The notes: generated by a model from the letters alone, not told the origin. Positions 52,198 to 61,605 are shown, counted from the stretch's first letter. The stretch is 64,000 nucleotides of DNA from Xylanibacter ruminicola (GCF_900107775.1 NZ_FNRF01000001.1:558001-622000); one strand, 5' to 3'. Program-made: numbers and translations.

Positions 52198-54658
52198 GCT
52201 CGTCCCAGATCTTTGTCTGTGTGCAAGCAGTACCTACAGTCTGGTTGCCAACCTTCAGGATAAAGTCGCCCTCCTCAAGGGTCCACTTACCATCGGCACC
52301 TACAAAGGCTAAGCTCTTGGCAGGCAACTGGAAGGTAACAGTCTTTACCTCGCCTGGCTGCAGCTCAATCTTAGTAAAGTCGCGCAGACGCTTGTTATCA
52401 GGTACGATAGATGCAACCAGATCGCTGCTGTAAAGCAGTACAGCCTCCTTACCGGCCTTGGCACCTGTGTTCTTAACATCTACGCTTACTGTCAGCACAT
52501 CAGCAGCAGTAAACTGCTTCTTGTCAACCTTCAGGTTGCTGTACTCGTAGGTGGTGTAACTGATGCCATAGCCGAAGGGCCACTGCAGACTTACCTTTGC
52601 GTCGTAGTTGTAAGCGCCAGCCATGGTGCCCACCTCTTCTGATACCTTATAATCATAGGTGTTCAGCGAGTTAATCTCACGAGGATAGGTGTAAGGCATC
52701 TTAGCCGAGAAGTTGGCATCGCCAGCCAGCAGGTTGGCCAGTGCATCGCCACCGTAGTTACCAGGAATCAGGATATCAACCACAGCCTTAGCCAATGGCT
52801 CGATATCAGCAATCAGACGAGGACGACCCTCGTTCAGCACCATGACGATGGGCTTGCCAGTCTTGGCGAGTGCCTTAACCAGGTTGCGCTGGTTTGCCGA
52901 CAGCCACAGGTCGTTCAGGTTACCAGGTGTCTCAGTATATGAGTTCTCACCGATACAAGCGATAATTACATCTGCCTTGTCGGCAGCGGCAACGGCCTTG
53001 TCAATCTCAGGTTCGTTCTCATCATAGTAAGCACCATTCTCATTATAGGTTACACCCTGCTCCAGAATGATGTTCTCCTTACCATACTTATTACACAGAG
53101 CCTCATAGATGGTGTTGTACTTCTCTGAAAGTTCCTCTGCCTTCGAACCCTGCCAGGTGTAGCTCCAACCTCCATGCAGACAACGCATCTGGTTGGCGTT
53201 AGGACCAGTCAACAGAATCTTCTTACCCTTAGCCAAAGGCAGGATATTACCCTCGTTCTTCAGCAGAACCTCGCTCTCCTCAGCAGCCTTCAACGAAGCG
53301 GCTGCAAACTCAGCACTACCAAACTTCTCAAAGCCCTTACCACCTGTGTTTGGCTTCTCAAAGAGACCCAGACGGTACTTGGCACGCAGGATACGGCGAA
53401 CGGCATCGTCGATACGACTCATCTTCACCTTACCCTCCTGTACCAGCTCCTTCAGCAGGATGCAGAACTCAACGCTATAGGGGTCCATCGACATATCGAT
53501 ACCTGCATTGATAGCAATACGGATGGCATCTTTCTTATCTTTAGCTACATGCTCGCGAGAGAACAGATTGTTGATATCAGCCCAGTCGGTAACCAGGAAT
53601 CCATCCCACTGCAGGTCTTCCTTCAACCACTTAGTCAGATACTCGTAGCTGGCATGAACAGGCACGCCGTTGACTGAAGCCGAGTTAACCATCATGGTAA
53701 GTGTACCTGCCAAAGCAGCAGCCTTGAAAGGCTCAAAATACTTCTCACGAATCATCTGTGGCGAGAGGTAAGCGGGGGTACGGTCCTTACCAGTCCAAGG
53801 AGCACCATAAGCAAAGTAGTGCTTGGTGCTGGTACCTACGTGATACTGGTCGATGTGGTTATTATCATCACCCTGATAACCCTTAATCTCAGCTGTAACC
53901 ATCTTTGAGTTTACGATAGCATCTTCGCCAAAGCTCTCATATACACGAGGCCAACGTGGGTCGCGACTCAGGTCAACCACTGGGTTATACACCCAAGGAC
54001 AGTTGGCTGCACGACTCTCGTAAGCTGTAATCTCAGCACCTCTGCGAGCCAGTTCGGTATTGAACGATGCACCTAAGTTGATGGGCTGTGGGAAGAGTGT
54101 TCCACCCTGAGTATAGGTTACGCCGTGGTTGTGATCCAGACCATAGATATCAGGAATACCCAGATACTTCATCGACTTTTTCTGAATCAGCTGAATCCAC
54201 TGCTGCCACTGGGCTACTGTTGGAGCCTTCGTGCCTGGTGCATTCAGGATAGATCCCACCTTCCACTTAGAAATAAGTGTATCGAGCATCTGCTCGTTCA
54301 GTTTCCAAACACGCTTGGTATCACCCTGATAGATATCTACTGGGAATCCACCCAACTTGTCGATAATCTGCTGGTCAGTCATCTTCAGCATCTCCTTCAC
54401 TTCAGCCTCCGAACGACCGTACTGCTGCAAAACACTGCGAACTTTTTCACGATCCACCTTGGCATTCTCTACAGTCATCTTGCCAATAATGTCGAGGTTC
54501 AATTCCAGCATCTGACCGATCTTCTCGTCGAGTGTCATCTTTGCCAGAGTCTTCTCAATCTTCGCCTCCAGCGCCGCATCACGGGGGATGGCTGGTTTCT
54601 GTGCTTGCATTATGGTTGCAGCACAAATCATTGCAATCGATAAAATTGTTTTCTTCAT
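52187..54658 (-). CDS. GH3 family beta-glycosidase, secreted
   Basis: About 823 residues from ATG 54658 ([20 protein letters not shown] signal peptide); the longer frame reading through the promoter is rejected. The N-terminal barrel carries the nucleophile Asp in [10 protein letters not shown], the middle alpha/beta sandwich has [27 protein letters not shown], and a fibronectin-III-like domain ends the protein. This is the beta-glucosidase/beta-xylosidase layout; the specificity is not readable. It has its own -7 element and is convergent with the fusion gene. Confidence 0.93.
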   Translation of the reverse strand: MKKTILSIAMICAATIMQAQKPAIPRDAALEAKIEKTLAKMTLDEKIGQMLELNLDIIGKMTVENAKVDREKVRSVLQQYGRSEAEVKEMLKMTDQQIIDKLGGFPVDIYQGDTKRVWKLNEQMLDTLISKWKVGSILNAPGTKAPTVAQWQQWIQLIQKKSMKYLGIPDIYGLDHNHGVTYTQGGTLFPQPINLGASFNTELARRGAEITAYESRAANCPWVYNPVVDLSRDPRWPRVYESFGEDAIVNSKMVTAEIKGYQGDDNNHIDQYHVGTSTKHYFAYGAPWTGKDRTPAYLSPQMIREKYFEPFKAAALAGTLTMMVNSASVNGVPVHASYEYLTKWLKEDLQWDGFLVTDWADINNLFSREHVAKDKKDAIRIAINAGIDMSMDPYSVEFCILLKELVQEGKVKMSRIDDAVRRILRAKYRLGLFEKPNTGGKGFEKFGSAEFAAASLKAAEESEVLLKNEGNILPLAKGKKILLTGPNANQMRCLHGGWSYTWQGSKAEELSEKYNTIYEALCNKYGKENIILEQGVTYNENGAYYDENEPEIDKAVAAADKADVIIACIGENSYTETPGNLNDLWLSANQRNLVKALAKTGKPIVMVLNEGRPRLIADIEPLAKAVVDILIPGNYGGDALANLLAGDANFSAKMPYTYPREINSLNTYDYKVSEEVGTMAGAYNYDAKVSLQWPFGYGISYTTYEYSNLKVDKKQFTAADVLTVSVDVKNTGAKAGKEAVLLYSSDLVASIVPDNKRLRDFTKIELQPGEVKTVTFQLPAKSLAFVGADGKWTLEEGDFILKVGNQTVGTACTQTKIWDEPNI

Positions 54659-54688
54659 AAATTGTGTTGAGTTAATGAAATCTGCCTG

Positions 54689-54696
54689 CAAAGATA
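54689..54696 (-). promoter_or_regulatory. -7 element of the GH3 gene
   Basis: TATCTTTG on minus, about 30 bases before the start codon; no clear -33. Confidence 0.6.
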
Positions 54697-54776
54697 GTAA
54701 AAACATTTTAATATCCATCCCTTTTTGCCATTTTTAAGACACCTTTATAGAGTTTCGCTCATTTTATTAATCCATA

Positions 54777-57146
54777 TCAGTTGCTGTTGCTCATACGCTG
54801 CTGCTCTGCTTTACCTGCACCTGTTCCCTTATACTTGCTCTTCTGGGCGTTGAAGGTGTAACGGATAGAGATGTCCAGACGGTGGCTACGGCTTCGTGTT
54901 TTCTGCAGAGCATAGAAGAAGCCACAATCATGAGCCATATCCTGTACGCTACGCTGGAACACATCGCTGATGCTAGCACGCAGGCACAGGGCATCATTCT
55001 TCAACCAGCACTTCTGTACCACAAAACTGACATTATACGAAGGTGAGAGAATACGGAAGTTCAGTACATCACCCTTTGTCTGGATGTTGGCATTGGCCTC
55101 CAACTGCCAGCTGTGCTTAAAGCGGAAGGTGTTGTAGATGTCGAAGAAGAAGATGGGCTTAGTAAAGGTCACATCCGTCTTGCCTGTGGCGCTACGAGGA
55201 TCGTCGTAGGTCATCGTGTTCCAAAACTTCTGCCCGCCAATGGTCCAGCTTGGGCTATATACACCCCAAGTGGGATTGGCCGAAAGGAAGATGGCCAGAT
55301 TACGAACGGGATCGGACAAGTTAGCCTGCTTCATCAGCATGATACCCTCGTTGTTATAGGCCATTGGCACCTGTGTAATAGTGTTATCACGACGTTCGTA
55401 GGCAGCAAACAAGTTAATCCACTTCCAACGGGCATTGATGCTCACCTCCTGCATAGTGGCATTCTTGAGTTTCGAGTCGCCCTGCGACAGGGTATAAGAG
55501 TTCAGATAGTAAATATGGTCGTTCAGTGAGCTGTACTTCGGACGCACGGTTTTCATAGTGTAGCTCAGCGAGGTCTGGATGGCTCCAAACTGCTTTGACC
55601 ATGTGATATTGGGGAAGAACTCATCCTGATAGCGCGTCATATTGTTCTCGGCATCCAGGTTGTCCGTATAGTCGAAACCCACATGCTCGTAACGCAGTCC
55701 GGCACTTACGATACCAAATTTATCCAGATTGGCATTGTAAGCTACAAAAGCAGCCACGTTGTTCTCCTTAACATCCGCATCAGTAGAGGGGAGAGGATAG
55801 TTAGTAATCGACGTACAGCTCTGTCGCTTCACGAAACTCATCTCCGTTCCAGCCTGCAACTGTCCCTTCCACACAGGATAGCTCAACACCAGTTTGGTAG
55901 CCCAAAGTCGCGATGATATATGCGAGTTCTGTTGCATGGTCTGGGTTTCAGGCAAATACACATCTATCTGGTTGTCGTCATTCTCCTTATCCGTCAGGAA
56001 ATCCACGTTCAGATCAATGTTCAGTTTGTTCACCTGACCATTATAATAGGCATTGCCCTGCCAGCTATAGGGGTAGTGTGTATGACCACCCTGATGCGAA
56101 AGGTCGCGGCCAGTGAGGCTGTTTTCAGTATCCACCCACATGTCATTATACGTTTTAAACTGGTCGTGGCGTTCCACTCTGGCACCCAGCGAGTGCTTGT
56201 CGTTAATCTGCCAGTTAAAGCCCAGGTTGTAGTTCAGACCCTCTCCATGCCAGTCGTTACGCATGTGGCTGTCCTGAAGAATATTCCTGATGCCTTCATC
56301 GGCCCGGAGGAATGTGGATTGCGTAATATGCAGGTCGTTAGGACTATCCCACGACCAGTAGTTCACCATACCAAACAGGTCCAGATTGTTGCGGCGATAA
56401 CGTAGGTTCAGCGTACTACTGGGATCGCTGAAGCCAAATGCTAAGTCCTGATTGTTGGCAGCCATCAGGTCGAAGCCGAAACCAGACCCCTCACGACGAA
56501 CAGTCTTGATACGTACCACTGCCGAAATGGTGGCATCGTACTCTGCACCAGGATTGGTAATCACCTCTACGCTCTGTATCTCCTCCGAGCGCAGTCGTTT
56601 CAGTTCGTCCTTATCTCGCATCTTTCTACCATTAATATAAAAGACTGGTGTGCCCTTGCCCAGCACCTCCAGGTCTTCGCCCTTCAGCGTCATGCCAGGC
56701 ACCTTGGCCAGCATTTCCTTGGCTGTACCCGACTGACCTAAGACGGTACCCTGAATGGTGGTTATCATCGAGTTGCCTGTCAGCTTGGTTTTAGGCATCT
56801 GTCCCTTCACCACTATCTCATTCAGCATTGTCTGATCTTGCTCCATCTGGATGGTTCCTATTTCCGAACCTTCAACGTTCACATACTTGGTACGATATCC
56901 GATGTACGAGAATCGCAGAATGCAGCAGGCGTCGGTAGTCATAATCTGGAAGTAACCATCCACATCGCTCGTTGCACCTTGTATATAAGTAGAGTCGGCT
57001 GTGAGCAGTGCCACACTTACAAACGGCAAGGGTTCACCTTGCATGTCAATTACTCGTCCACCTACATCCTCGGTCTTAGCCTCGGCTGTTAAACACATCA
57101 TCATTGCAGCTATTAAAGCTACCATTTTCAAACTTAACTTTTTCAT
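54777..57146 (-). CDS. TonB-dependent receptor-like outer-membrane beta-barrel protein
   Basis: A 789-residue protein with signal peptide, a carboxypeptidase-regulatory-like domain (about 28-110; GRVIDMQGEPLPFVSVALL), a plug-like region (EMLAKVPGMTLKGEDLEVLGKGTPVFYINGRKMRD, IQSVEVITNPGAEYDA) and a long beta-barrel. It belongs to the outer-membrane-beta-barrel group that lacks the SusC signature and has no SusD partner here. The cargo is unknown. The 57147-57275 leader has a tandem site shared with the zinc-ribbon/FMN gene and an 8-bp inverted repeat GTTGCAAT/ATTGCAAC (57200-57207 and 57228-57235). Confidence 0.88.
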   Translation of the reverse strand: MKKLSLKMVALIAAMMMCLTAEAKTEDVGGRVIDMQGEPLPFVSVALLTADSTYIQGATSDVDGYFQIMTTDACCILRFSYIGYRTKYVNVEGSEIGTIQMEQDQTMLNEIVVKGQMPKTKLTGNSMITTIQGTVLGQSGTAKEMLAKVPGMTLKGEDLEVLGKGTPVFYINGRKMRDKDELKRLRSEEIQSVEVITNPGAEYDATISAVVRIKTVRREGSGFGFDLMAANNQDLAFGFSDPSSTLNLRYRRNNLDLFGMVNYWSWDSPNDLHITQSTFLRADEGIRNILQDSHMRNDWHGEGLNYNLGFNWQINDKHSLGARVERHDQFKTYNDMWVDTENSLTGRDLSHQGGHTHYPYSWQGNAYYNGQVNKLNIDLNVDFLTDKENDDNQIDVYLPETQTMQQNSHISSRLWATKLVLSYPVWKGQLQAGTEMSFVKRQSCTSITNYPLPSTDADVKENNVAAFVAYNANLDKFGIVSAGLRYEHVGFDYTDNLDAENNMTRYQDEFFPNITWSKQFGAIQTSLSYTMKTVRPKYSSLNDHIYYLNSYTLSQGDSKLKNATMQEVSINARWKWINLFAAYERRDNTITQVPMAYNNEGIMLMKQANLSDPVRNLAIFLSANPTWGVYSPSWTIGGQKFWNTMTYDDPRSATGKTDVTFTKPIFFFDIYNTFRFKHSWQLEANANIQTKGDVLNFRILSPSYNVSFVVQKCWLKNDALCLRASISDVFQRSVQDMAHDCGFFYALQKTRSRSHRLDISIRYTFNAQKSKYKGTGAGKAEQQRMSNSN

Positions 57147-57222
57147 TTCTTTTCAAATTTAAATGTTTTGCCTGTTTGATGCTACATAAGCATAAAAAAG
57201 TTGCAATCCACCCCAATTATGG

Positions 57223-57252
57223 GACGAATTGCAACATTTTGTGACGAATGGT
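57223..57252 (-). promoter_or_regulatory. Tandem site with 20-bp step upstream of the outer-membrane receptor
   Basis: On plus, GACGAAT occurs at 57223 and again at 57243; on minus the distal unit reads ACCATTCGTCACAAA. The same 15 bases recur at 61582-61596, again with a partner repeat 20 bases away, at a similar distance (about 75-100 bases) from a start codon. Confidence 0.6.
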
Positions 57253-57275
57253 ACACCTTTTTGTCTAGATAATAC

Positions 57276-57689
57276 TTAATGACCTTTATGTTTTTCCTTC
57301 TTCTTGGCTTGACGCAGGTCGAACTGACGTTGCTTTTCGGCTTCGCATTCTGCTTTTGAGCGCTGTTTTCGTTCCATCTTGTTCTGTTCCTGTTGCAACT
57401 TCAGGGCCTGTTGCGACTTAGTACCAATGCCCTGTGACTGCATCTGTTTCTTTGCTTCGCGAAGTTGTCGCTTGGGATTCTTCCTAGTTTCGGTTATTGG
57501 AGCCACATCTACAGCCTGACTGAACTGGAGGCGATGCCAGTTCTTATCAATGAACTCCATCACCTCCCTGTCCGTCGGCTCGGCACCAAAAGTCACCTTG
57601 CAAACGTGCAACCCTTCATGATCAGTTTGCTCAAACAGCCCAATCCAAAAAGGATCCTCAAACAATACCGTCAGTGTGCCTGTATTCAT
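57276..57689 (-). CDS. yjdF: YjdF family protein (DUF2992)
   Basis: A 137-residue protein with the YjdF pattern: TGTLTVLFEDPFWIGLFEQTDHEGLHVCKVTFGAEPTDREVMEFI, then a highly basic, Gln/Lys-rich coiled tail. In Bacillus its homologue is controlled by a riboswitch that binds azaaromatic compounds; the protein's biochemical role is unknown. I see no such riboswitch here, as the gene follows the GNAT gene by 31 bp and is the last of a long operon of small enzymes. The neighbourhood supports a role in dealing with toxic small molecules. Confidence 0.8.
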   Translation of the reverse strand: MNTGTLTVLFEDPFWIGLFEQTDHEGLHVCKVTFGAEPTDREVMEFIDKNWHRLQFSQAVDVAPITETRKNPKRQLREAKKQMQSQGIGTKSQQALKLQQEQNKMERKQRSKAECEAEKQRQFDLRQAKKKEKHKGH

Positions 57690-57720
57690 GAACTATTTTG
57701 TAAACGAGCCAATCTCTATC

Positions 57721-58170
57721 TTATCTTTTCTCCATATAAACCCATGTTAATCCTGGGCCGACAATCTCATCTTTATATGGTCTGAACCCTTCGCGGAGAT
57801 AGAATTCGTAAGGTGCCTGAACTTGCTTGCAGGTGCAAAGCCAAGCCCGATTGTGCGGAAGGAGTCGCTGAATCTCCCTGAACAACTGCTTCCCGATGCC
57901 TTGTTGTAGATATTCAGGTAATACCATCAATCGACCCATGTAAAGTGAACCGTCTTTTACATTGCCTCGGATGGAGCCAATGATACGTCCTTCGTCGTCC
58001 AGCATTTTCAGCGTCGTACATTCTGCAAAATCCTCGTATGCATGTTCCAGCGTCTCCGTCATTGGCAGTGCATCTTCCCAGCCCAGCTCTATGCATTGTG
58101 GGCCAAAGGCCTTGTGTTGCAGTTTCTGAAGTTCAGGAACATCCTGTATAGTTGCTAATTCTATTTTCAT
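57721..58170 (-). CDS. GNAT-family N-acetyltransferase
   Basis: A 149-residue GNAT protein. The acetyl-CoA site is LMVLPEYLQQGIGKQLFREIQ (motif Q/R-x-x-G-x-G/A), followed by YEFYLREGFRPYKDE. The acceptor is unknown. It starts 3 bp after the flavodoxin-fold gene and is second-last in the operon. Confidence 0.85.
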   Translation of the reverse strand: MKIELATIQDVPELQKLQHKAFGPQCIELGWEDALPMTETLEHAYEDFAECTTLKMLDDEGRIIGSIRGNVKDGSLYMGRLMVLPEYLQQGIGKQLFREIQRLLPHNRAWLCTCKQVQAPYEFYLREGFRPYKDEIVGPGLTWVYMEKR

Positions 58171-58173
58171 TTT

Positions 58174-58707
58174 CTATAATGACTTTCCTAATTCAAAAGC
58201 CTCGTTTAAGGCATTGGTCTTTTTGATATCGCCCTTATCCTTGACGCCACGAACTAACACGCGACCGACATCCTCTAACTTGAAGAAGTTCAGGCAAAGC
58301 TGGTATTGCGCGAGGATGCTGTCGAAGAGTTCTGGAAGTGTGGCGGCACCAACAAGCAGCAACGCCATTTTCTTGATGGGGAACGTATCCCTGATAGGAT
58401 TATGACAGCGATCGATGACGGCCTTCAACTGTGCACTCAATCCATAGAAATACACAGGCGATACTACCACGAGCATATCGGTATGCGCCATCTTCTCGTA
58501 GATAATCGCCATATCGTCCTTCTGAGCACAAAGATGATACTCGTTCCTGAAGCAAGCGTTACACCCCATGCAGGGGTTGACCTTATAATCGTGTACAGAG
58601 ACGACCTCTACATGGTGTTTCTGCAAGACACCTTTGACGAATGCCTCCACCAGCAAATCCGTATTGCAGCCCTTCCGTGGACTTCCTGAGAGAATCAATA
58701 TATTCAT
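58174..58707 (-). CDS. Flavodoxin-fold NAD(P)H-dependent FMN reductase
   Basis: A 177-residue protein: LSGSPRKGCNTDLLVEAFVKG (FMN phosphate loop), a CMGCNACFRNEYHLCAQKDDM cysteine cluster typical of the iron-sulfur flavoprotein-like subgroup, and VVVSPVYFYGLSAQLKAVIDR. These reduce quinones, nitro-compounds or other electrophiles with FMN. The cysteines may only be structural. 12-bp gap to the upstream GNAT gene. A paralogue lies at 62694-63269. Confidence 0.85.
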   Translation of the reverse strand: MNILILSGSPRKGCNTDLLVEAFVKGVLQKHHVEVVSVHDYKVNPCMGCNACFRNEYHLCAQKDDMAIIYEKMAHTDMLVVVSPVYFYGLSAQLKAVIDRCHNPIRDTFPIKKMALLLVGAATLPELFDSILAQYQLCLNFFKLEDVGRVLVRGVKDKGDIKKTNALNEAFELGKSL

Positions 58708-58719
58708 ACTACTCTCCTC

Positions 58720-59250
58720 CTATATTCTTGTTTTTAGTTCCAATCTCAACACTCTGATAGGTCTGTTCTCGCCTTGATACTGGTTTGCGTCGATGCAGGT
58801 TTCGCCCGTGGGAACGAAGCCGCACTTCTCCATTACACGGCCTGAGGCAGGATTATCTACAAAGTGGCCGCTGATGAGCGATTTGATGTCTGTTGTTTCT
58901 CGAATATGGTCTAACATCAGACGCAGTGCCTCTGTGCAGATGCCCTTATTCCAATAGGGCTTGGCCACCCAATAACCAATGAGCGGTTCACCCTCGCGGG
59001 CCGGCAGATCGCACTCGCACGACGGGCCGTACCCCATAGCGCCAATAGGCTCGTCAGTCTCTTTTAGAACGATAGCCCATGTGTGCAGCACGTCATTAAA
59101 TACAGTGCGAATAATCTCCAGACTCTCCTCCACATTCTGATGAGGTGGCCATCCTGCACGAGGCCCCACATCAGGATCAGAAGCCCATTTATACAGTGTC
59201 TCCGCATCCGATTCGCGCCAAGGGCGCAATATGATACGATTTGTTTCCAT
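58720..59250 (-). CDS. RimJ/RimL-type GNAT acetyltransferase
   Basis: A 176-residue protein: RIILRPWRESDAETLYKWASDPDVG at the N-terminus, and GYWVAKPYWNKGICTEALRLML as the acetyl-CoA motif, followed by NPASGRVMEKCGFVPTG. The RimJ/RimL class acetylates N-terminal amines or small molecules. It starts 7 bp after the alpha/beta hydrolase gene. Confidence 0.88.
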   Translation of the reverse strand: METNRIILRPWRESDAETLYKWASDPDVGPRAGWPPHQNVEESLEIIRTVFNDVLHTWAIVLKETDEPIGAMGYGPSCECDLPAREGEPLIGYWVAKPYWNKGICTEALRLMLDHIRETTDIKSLISGHFVDNPASGRVMEKCGFVPTGETCIDANQYQGENRPIRVLRLELKTRI

Positions 59251-59257
59251 TGTAATT

Positions 59258-59872
59258 CTATTCTTTTGATATTATCGTTTTCTCTTCCCATGCTTTCAGG
59301 AAAGCAAGCTGTTCTGGCGTATGAAACCAATGTTCTCCATCAGGCATGATGGTGACCTGACACTGATGCTGACTGATGAAGTCGTGACCAACTTCCTCGC
59401 TGACAATCAAGTCCACTTCTGGGCGAAGAATGTATGTGGGCGCAACCCAACTTGTAATTGGATTATTAACAACCCACTCGTAATAGTCGTCCTCACGCTG
59501 TGGCATCAGTTCGACAAACCGCTTCATGTCGAGAATTGGTGAAACAAGCAATGCCTGCTCCACTTTCTTGCTCTGGAAAGCCAACAACGTAAACCACGAA
59601 CCTATGCTGTTAGCACGAACAGATACCGATTGCCAATTATCATATAGATAATCACAGATATCGTTCAGCAAAGGCAGTACCTCCCAAGGCTTGCGCTCTA
59701 CAGGCAGGTCGATACCCAAAACTTGATAACCTTTGGGCACAGCCACCTCTGCAAAAGCCAATGCCTCTTCCTTGTGTCCATGCAACCCATGCACAAACAG
59801 GAATACTTTTTCGCTCATTTCGCCAATAATCAGCGCCGGCGTAGAGCCAATATTTAATTCAACAACCTTCAT
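59258..59872 (-). CDS. Small alpha/beta hydrolase
   Basis: A 204-residue protein: FVHGLHGHKEEALAFAEVAVPKGYQVLGIDLP near the oxyanion region, the nucleophile elbow VRANSIGSWFTLLA (Ser in A-N-S-I-G rather than the usual G-x-S-x-G), and a late His in DGEHWFHTPEQLAF. It has no signal peptide. Substrate unknown. It starts 6 bp after the preceding small Cys-rich gene. Confidence 0.8.
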   Translation of the reverse strand: MKVVELNIGSTPALIIGEMSEKVFLFVHGLHGHKEEALAFAEVAVPKGYQVLGIDLPVERKPWEVLPLLNDICDYLYDNWQSVSVRANSIGSWFTLLAFQSKKVEQALLVSPILDMKRFVELMPQREDDYYEWVVNNPITSWVAPTYILRPEVDLIVSEEVGHDFISQHQCQVTIMPDGEHWFHTPEQLAFLKAWEEKTIISKE

Positions 59873-59878
59873 GTCTTG

Positions 59879-60244
59879 TTATTCGCTTACGCGCATTATT
59901 CGGAATGTACAGCGGTCGCTTCCCCTGAGAATCGTATTCTCAATCCGAACATCGAATTGGCTGTCTGGTTCAAGTTGCGACAAGATATATAGAATGCTCT
60001 GTCGTGAGCACTCACACTGCTGCGGATGGTTTCTCAACCCACATTTAACTTTAGGGCACGAACATTCCAGATAACTCAGTTCATAAACCTTTCCTGGCTC
60101 AATCACCCTACCCGTATAGGACTTGCTGTTGTACCCTTCCGTATAGATTCTGTCAAAATTCCCTTCATACTTGGCATATATTTGCTTATGTATCTGGAGA
60201 ACATGATCTTTTACACATTCGATGGCTTCTTCTCTATAGCACAT
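59879..60244 (-). CDS. Small Cys-rich protein, ATC-hydrolase-like tail
   Basis: A 121-residue protein without signal peptide. The core YLECSCPKVKCGLRNHPQQCECSRQSILYILSQL is Cys-rich, and the end GSDRCTFRIMRVSE resembles the C-terminal part of L-2-amino-thiazoline-4-carboxylate hydrolase-like (PF14196) or DUF6144-type proteins, in which a conserved Cys and the G-x-x-x-C-x-F motif form the site. The match is by eye and the protein is short for that family. It sits between an isochorismatase-fold gene and a hydrolase. Confidence 0.5.
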   Translation of the reverse strand: MCYREEAIECVKDHVLQIHKQIYAKYEGNFDRIYTEGYNSKSYTGRVIEPGKVYELSYLECSCPKVKCGLRNHPQQCECSRQSILYILSQLEPDSQFDVRIENTILRGSDRCTFRIMRVSE

Positions 60245-60266
60245 ATTTTTGTTTCATTATGTTCTT

Positions 60267-60761
60267 TCATTGTTTGTAATCGGCAAGCGTTTTGACCTCA
60301 CAGCCTTTGCTTTCATAATAGGCGAGCATCTCCGGGAGTTTCTTCAGGTCGTAACTGGTGACGCAATCGGAGAGGACATGCACCGTGAAGCCTGCCTTGG
60401 CCATGTTGAAACACGTTGATTTTACGCAGGCTGTAGCATCAGCACCAGCTACGTAGAACTCATTGATGCCATTCAATGCTATGAAAGCAGAAAACGCCTC
60501 GCTCGTTAGGGCATTGCTTTTCGTCTTCACGAAAATGTTATCTGAAACGACCTTCATCTCAGGTACCAGTTCCTCACCCTTACTGCCAGGCTTGAACGTT
60601 CGCGTAGCAGCCGTGATGTTGTTGTGTTTAATATACACAACCTGCATACCTTCTTCCACTGCCCATTCGATGGCCGCATTGATATTGTCGATGATGTCAC
60701 GATAGTGCTTAGTGATGTCGTTCTGAATGTCGATAACGACAAGTGCTTTGTTGTTCATCAT
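60267..60761 (-). CDS. Isochorismatase-family cysteine hydrolase
   Basis: A 164-residue protein with the nicotinamidase/isochorismatase triad: Asp11 in VVIDIQND, a Lys in the FVKTKSNAL segment (79 or 81), and Cys112 in AGADATACVKST. It hydrolyses an amide or vinyl-ether bond; the substrate is not evident. It starts immediately after the stop of the zinc-ribbon gene with no gap, so coupling is likely. M1 or M2 may be the start. Confidence 0.88.
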   Translation of the reverse strand: MMNNKALVVIDIQNDITKHYRDIIDNINAAIEWAVEEGMQVVYIKHNNITAATRTFKPGSKGEELVPEMKVVSDNIFVKTKSNALTSEAFSAFIALNGINEFYVAGADATACVKSTCFNMAKAGFTVHVLSDCVTSYDLKKLPEMLAYYESKGCEVKTLADYKQ

Positions 60762-61493
60762 TTACTCAATCACAAAACTACGTGGATAAAAATCGCTATA
60801 GAAACGACCATCGGTGGCGGTGAATTTGAGTACGCAATAGTTCGGGTCGGTTACACCACCGGGGTAGTACTGCTCGTCGCCATTGTGCCAGATCATCTCC
60901 TTGCTCTTAGCATCCGTCAGTACCTCCATCGTACCCCGCAGCATCATACCCTTGAAACCTTTGGCATCGCAGAAATAGATCGAGGCCTTGGGGTTAGCCT
61001 TGTATTGAGCCACACGTATTGAGAATGTGTTGGTTGTAAAGTAGAAGGTTTTAATACCCTCGCGTTTACGTGGTTTCAGCATGGCCTTAGTCCAAGGAAA
61101 ACCTTCTTGGTCTACTGACGAGATATAAGCGATGGGCAGTTTGTCGGCCATCTGTGCAATCAGTTCTTTAATGCCGGCTAAAGCGGGGTTAACATTCATC
61201 GCTTCATCGTTATTCACATCCAGCGTTTGGCGCCAACGCTTAAGCTGGGGAAAGTACGATTTCATCATGCCGATGTATTCCTCTTTGGTAATTGGCTTTT
61301 CCAACCCTTCATTTACAGCATTCACAAATTGAGCACAATGTTCAATCATCTCATCCATCGTACAATCCTGCAGGAACTTGCCGTCCTTGTAGCAGTACAT
61401 GCAATAATCTTCGTTCTTACTTCCGTCGGCATTCGTGCCGAGGACTTCTTCTGTGAGCGGCATTCCGCAACTCTGACAAAATTTCTGTTTCAT
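60762..61493 (-). CDS. Zinc-ribbon and pyridoxamine-phosphate-oxidase-fold fusion
   Basis: About 243 residues from ATG 61493 (MKQKFCQSCGMPL); the longer frame begins inside the promoter. A zinc ribbon (Cys6, Cys9, Cys31, Cys34) with a helical tail fills the first 90 residues. A split-barrel FMN-binding domain (about 110-240; LPIAYISSVDQEGFPWTKAML, FYFTTNTFSIRVAQYKANPKASIYF) follows. Such proteins bind flavin and may reduce or sequester small molecules. It is the first of an eight-gene unit down to yjdF and has a tandem operator-like site just upstream of its promoter. Confidence 0.85.
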   Translation of the reverse strand: MKQKFCQSCGMPLTEEVLGTNADGSKNEDYCMYCYKDGKFLQDCTMDEMIEHCAQFVNAVNEGLEKPITKEEYIGMMKSYFPQLKRWRQTLDVNNDEAMNVNPALAGIKELIAQMADKLPIAYISSVDQEGFPWTKAMLKPRKREGIKTFYFTTNTFSIRVAQYKANPKASIYFCDAKGFKGMMLRGTMEVLTDAKSKEMIWHNGDEQYYPGGVTDPNYCVLKFTATDGRFYSDFYPRSFVIE

Positions 61494-61527
61494 TTTATCC
61501 TTTGTTATTAATAATGTTTTGACGTTG

Positions 61528-61559
61528 CGAAGGTATATATATTTGGCGAGACAGCCAAA
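61528..61559 (-). promoter_or_regulatory. Promoter of the eight-gene detoxification-like operon
   Basis: TTTG (61556-61559 on minus), 20 bases, TACCTTCG (61528-61535, one mismatch to TAnnTTTG). The leader is about 30 bases. Confidence 0.65.
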
Positions 61560-61566
61560 CATTTGG

Positions 61567-61596
61567 GATAAACTGCACTGATTTGTGACGAATGGT
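61567..61596 (-). promoter_or_regulatory. Tandem site abutting the promoter of the zinc-ribbon gene
   Basis: Distal unit ACCATTCGTCACAAA on minus (61582-61596), and a proximal diverged unit GTTTATCCC 20 bases further on, ending 7 bases before the -33 TTTG. Matches the site at 57223-57252. Confidence 0.6.
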
Positions 61597-61605
61597 ATGA
61601 ATAGG

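Noticed and set aside
57200..57235. Terminator for yjdF in the hairpin GTTGCAAT/ATTGCAAC
   Set aside because: No T-run follows on the minus strand in the right place and it overlaps the tandem site upstream of the receptor gene, so a regulatory role is likelier.
57690..57720. yjdF riboswitch ahead of yjdF
   Set aside because: Only 31 bases separate yjdF from the preceding GNAT gene, too short for that riboswitch.
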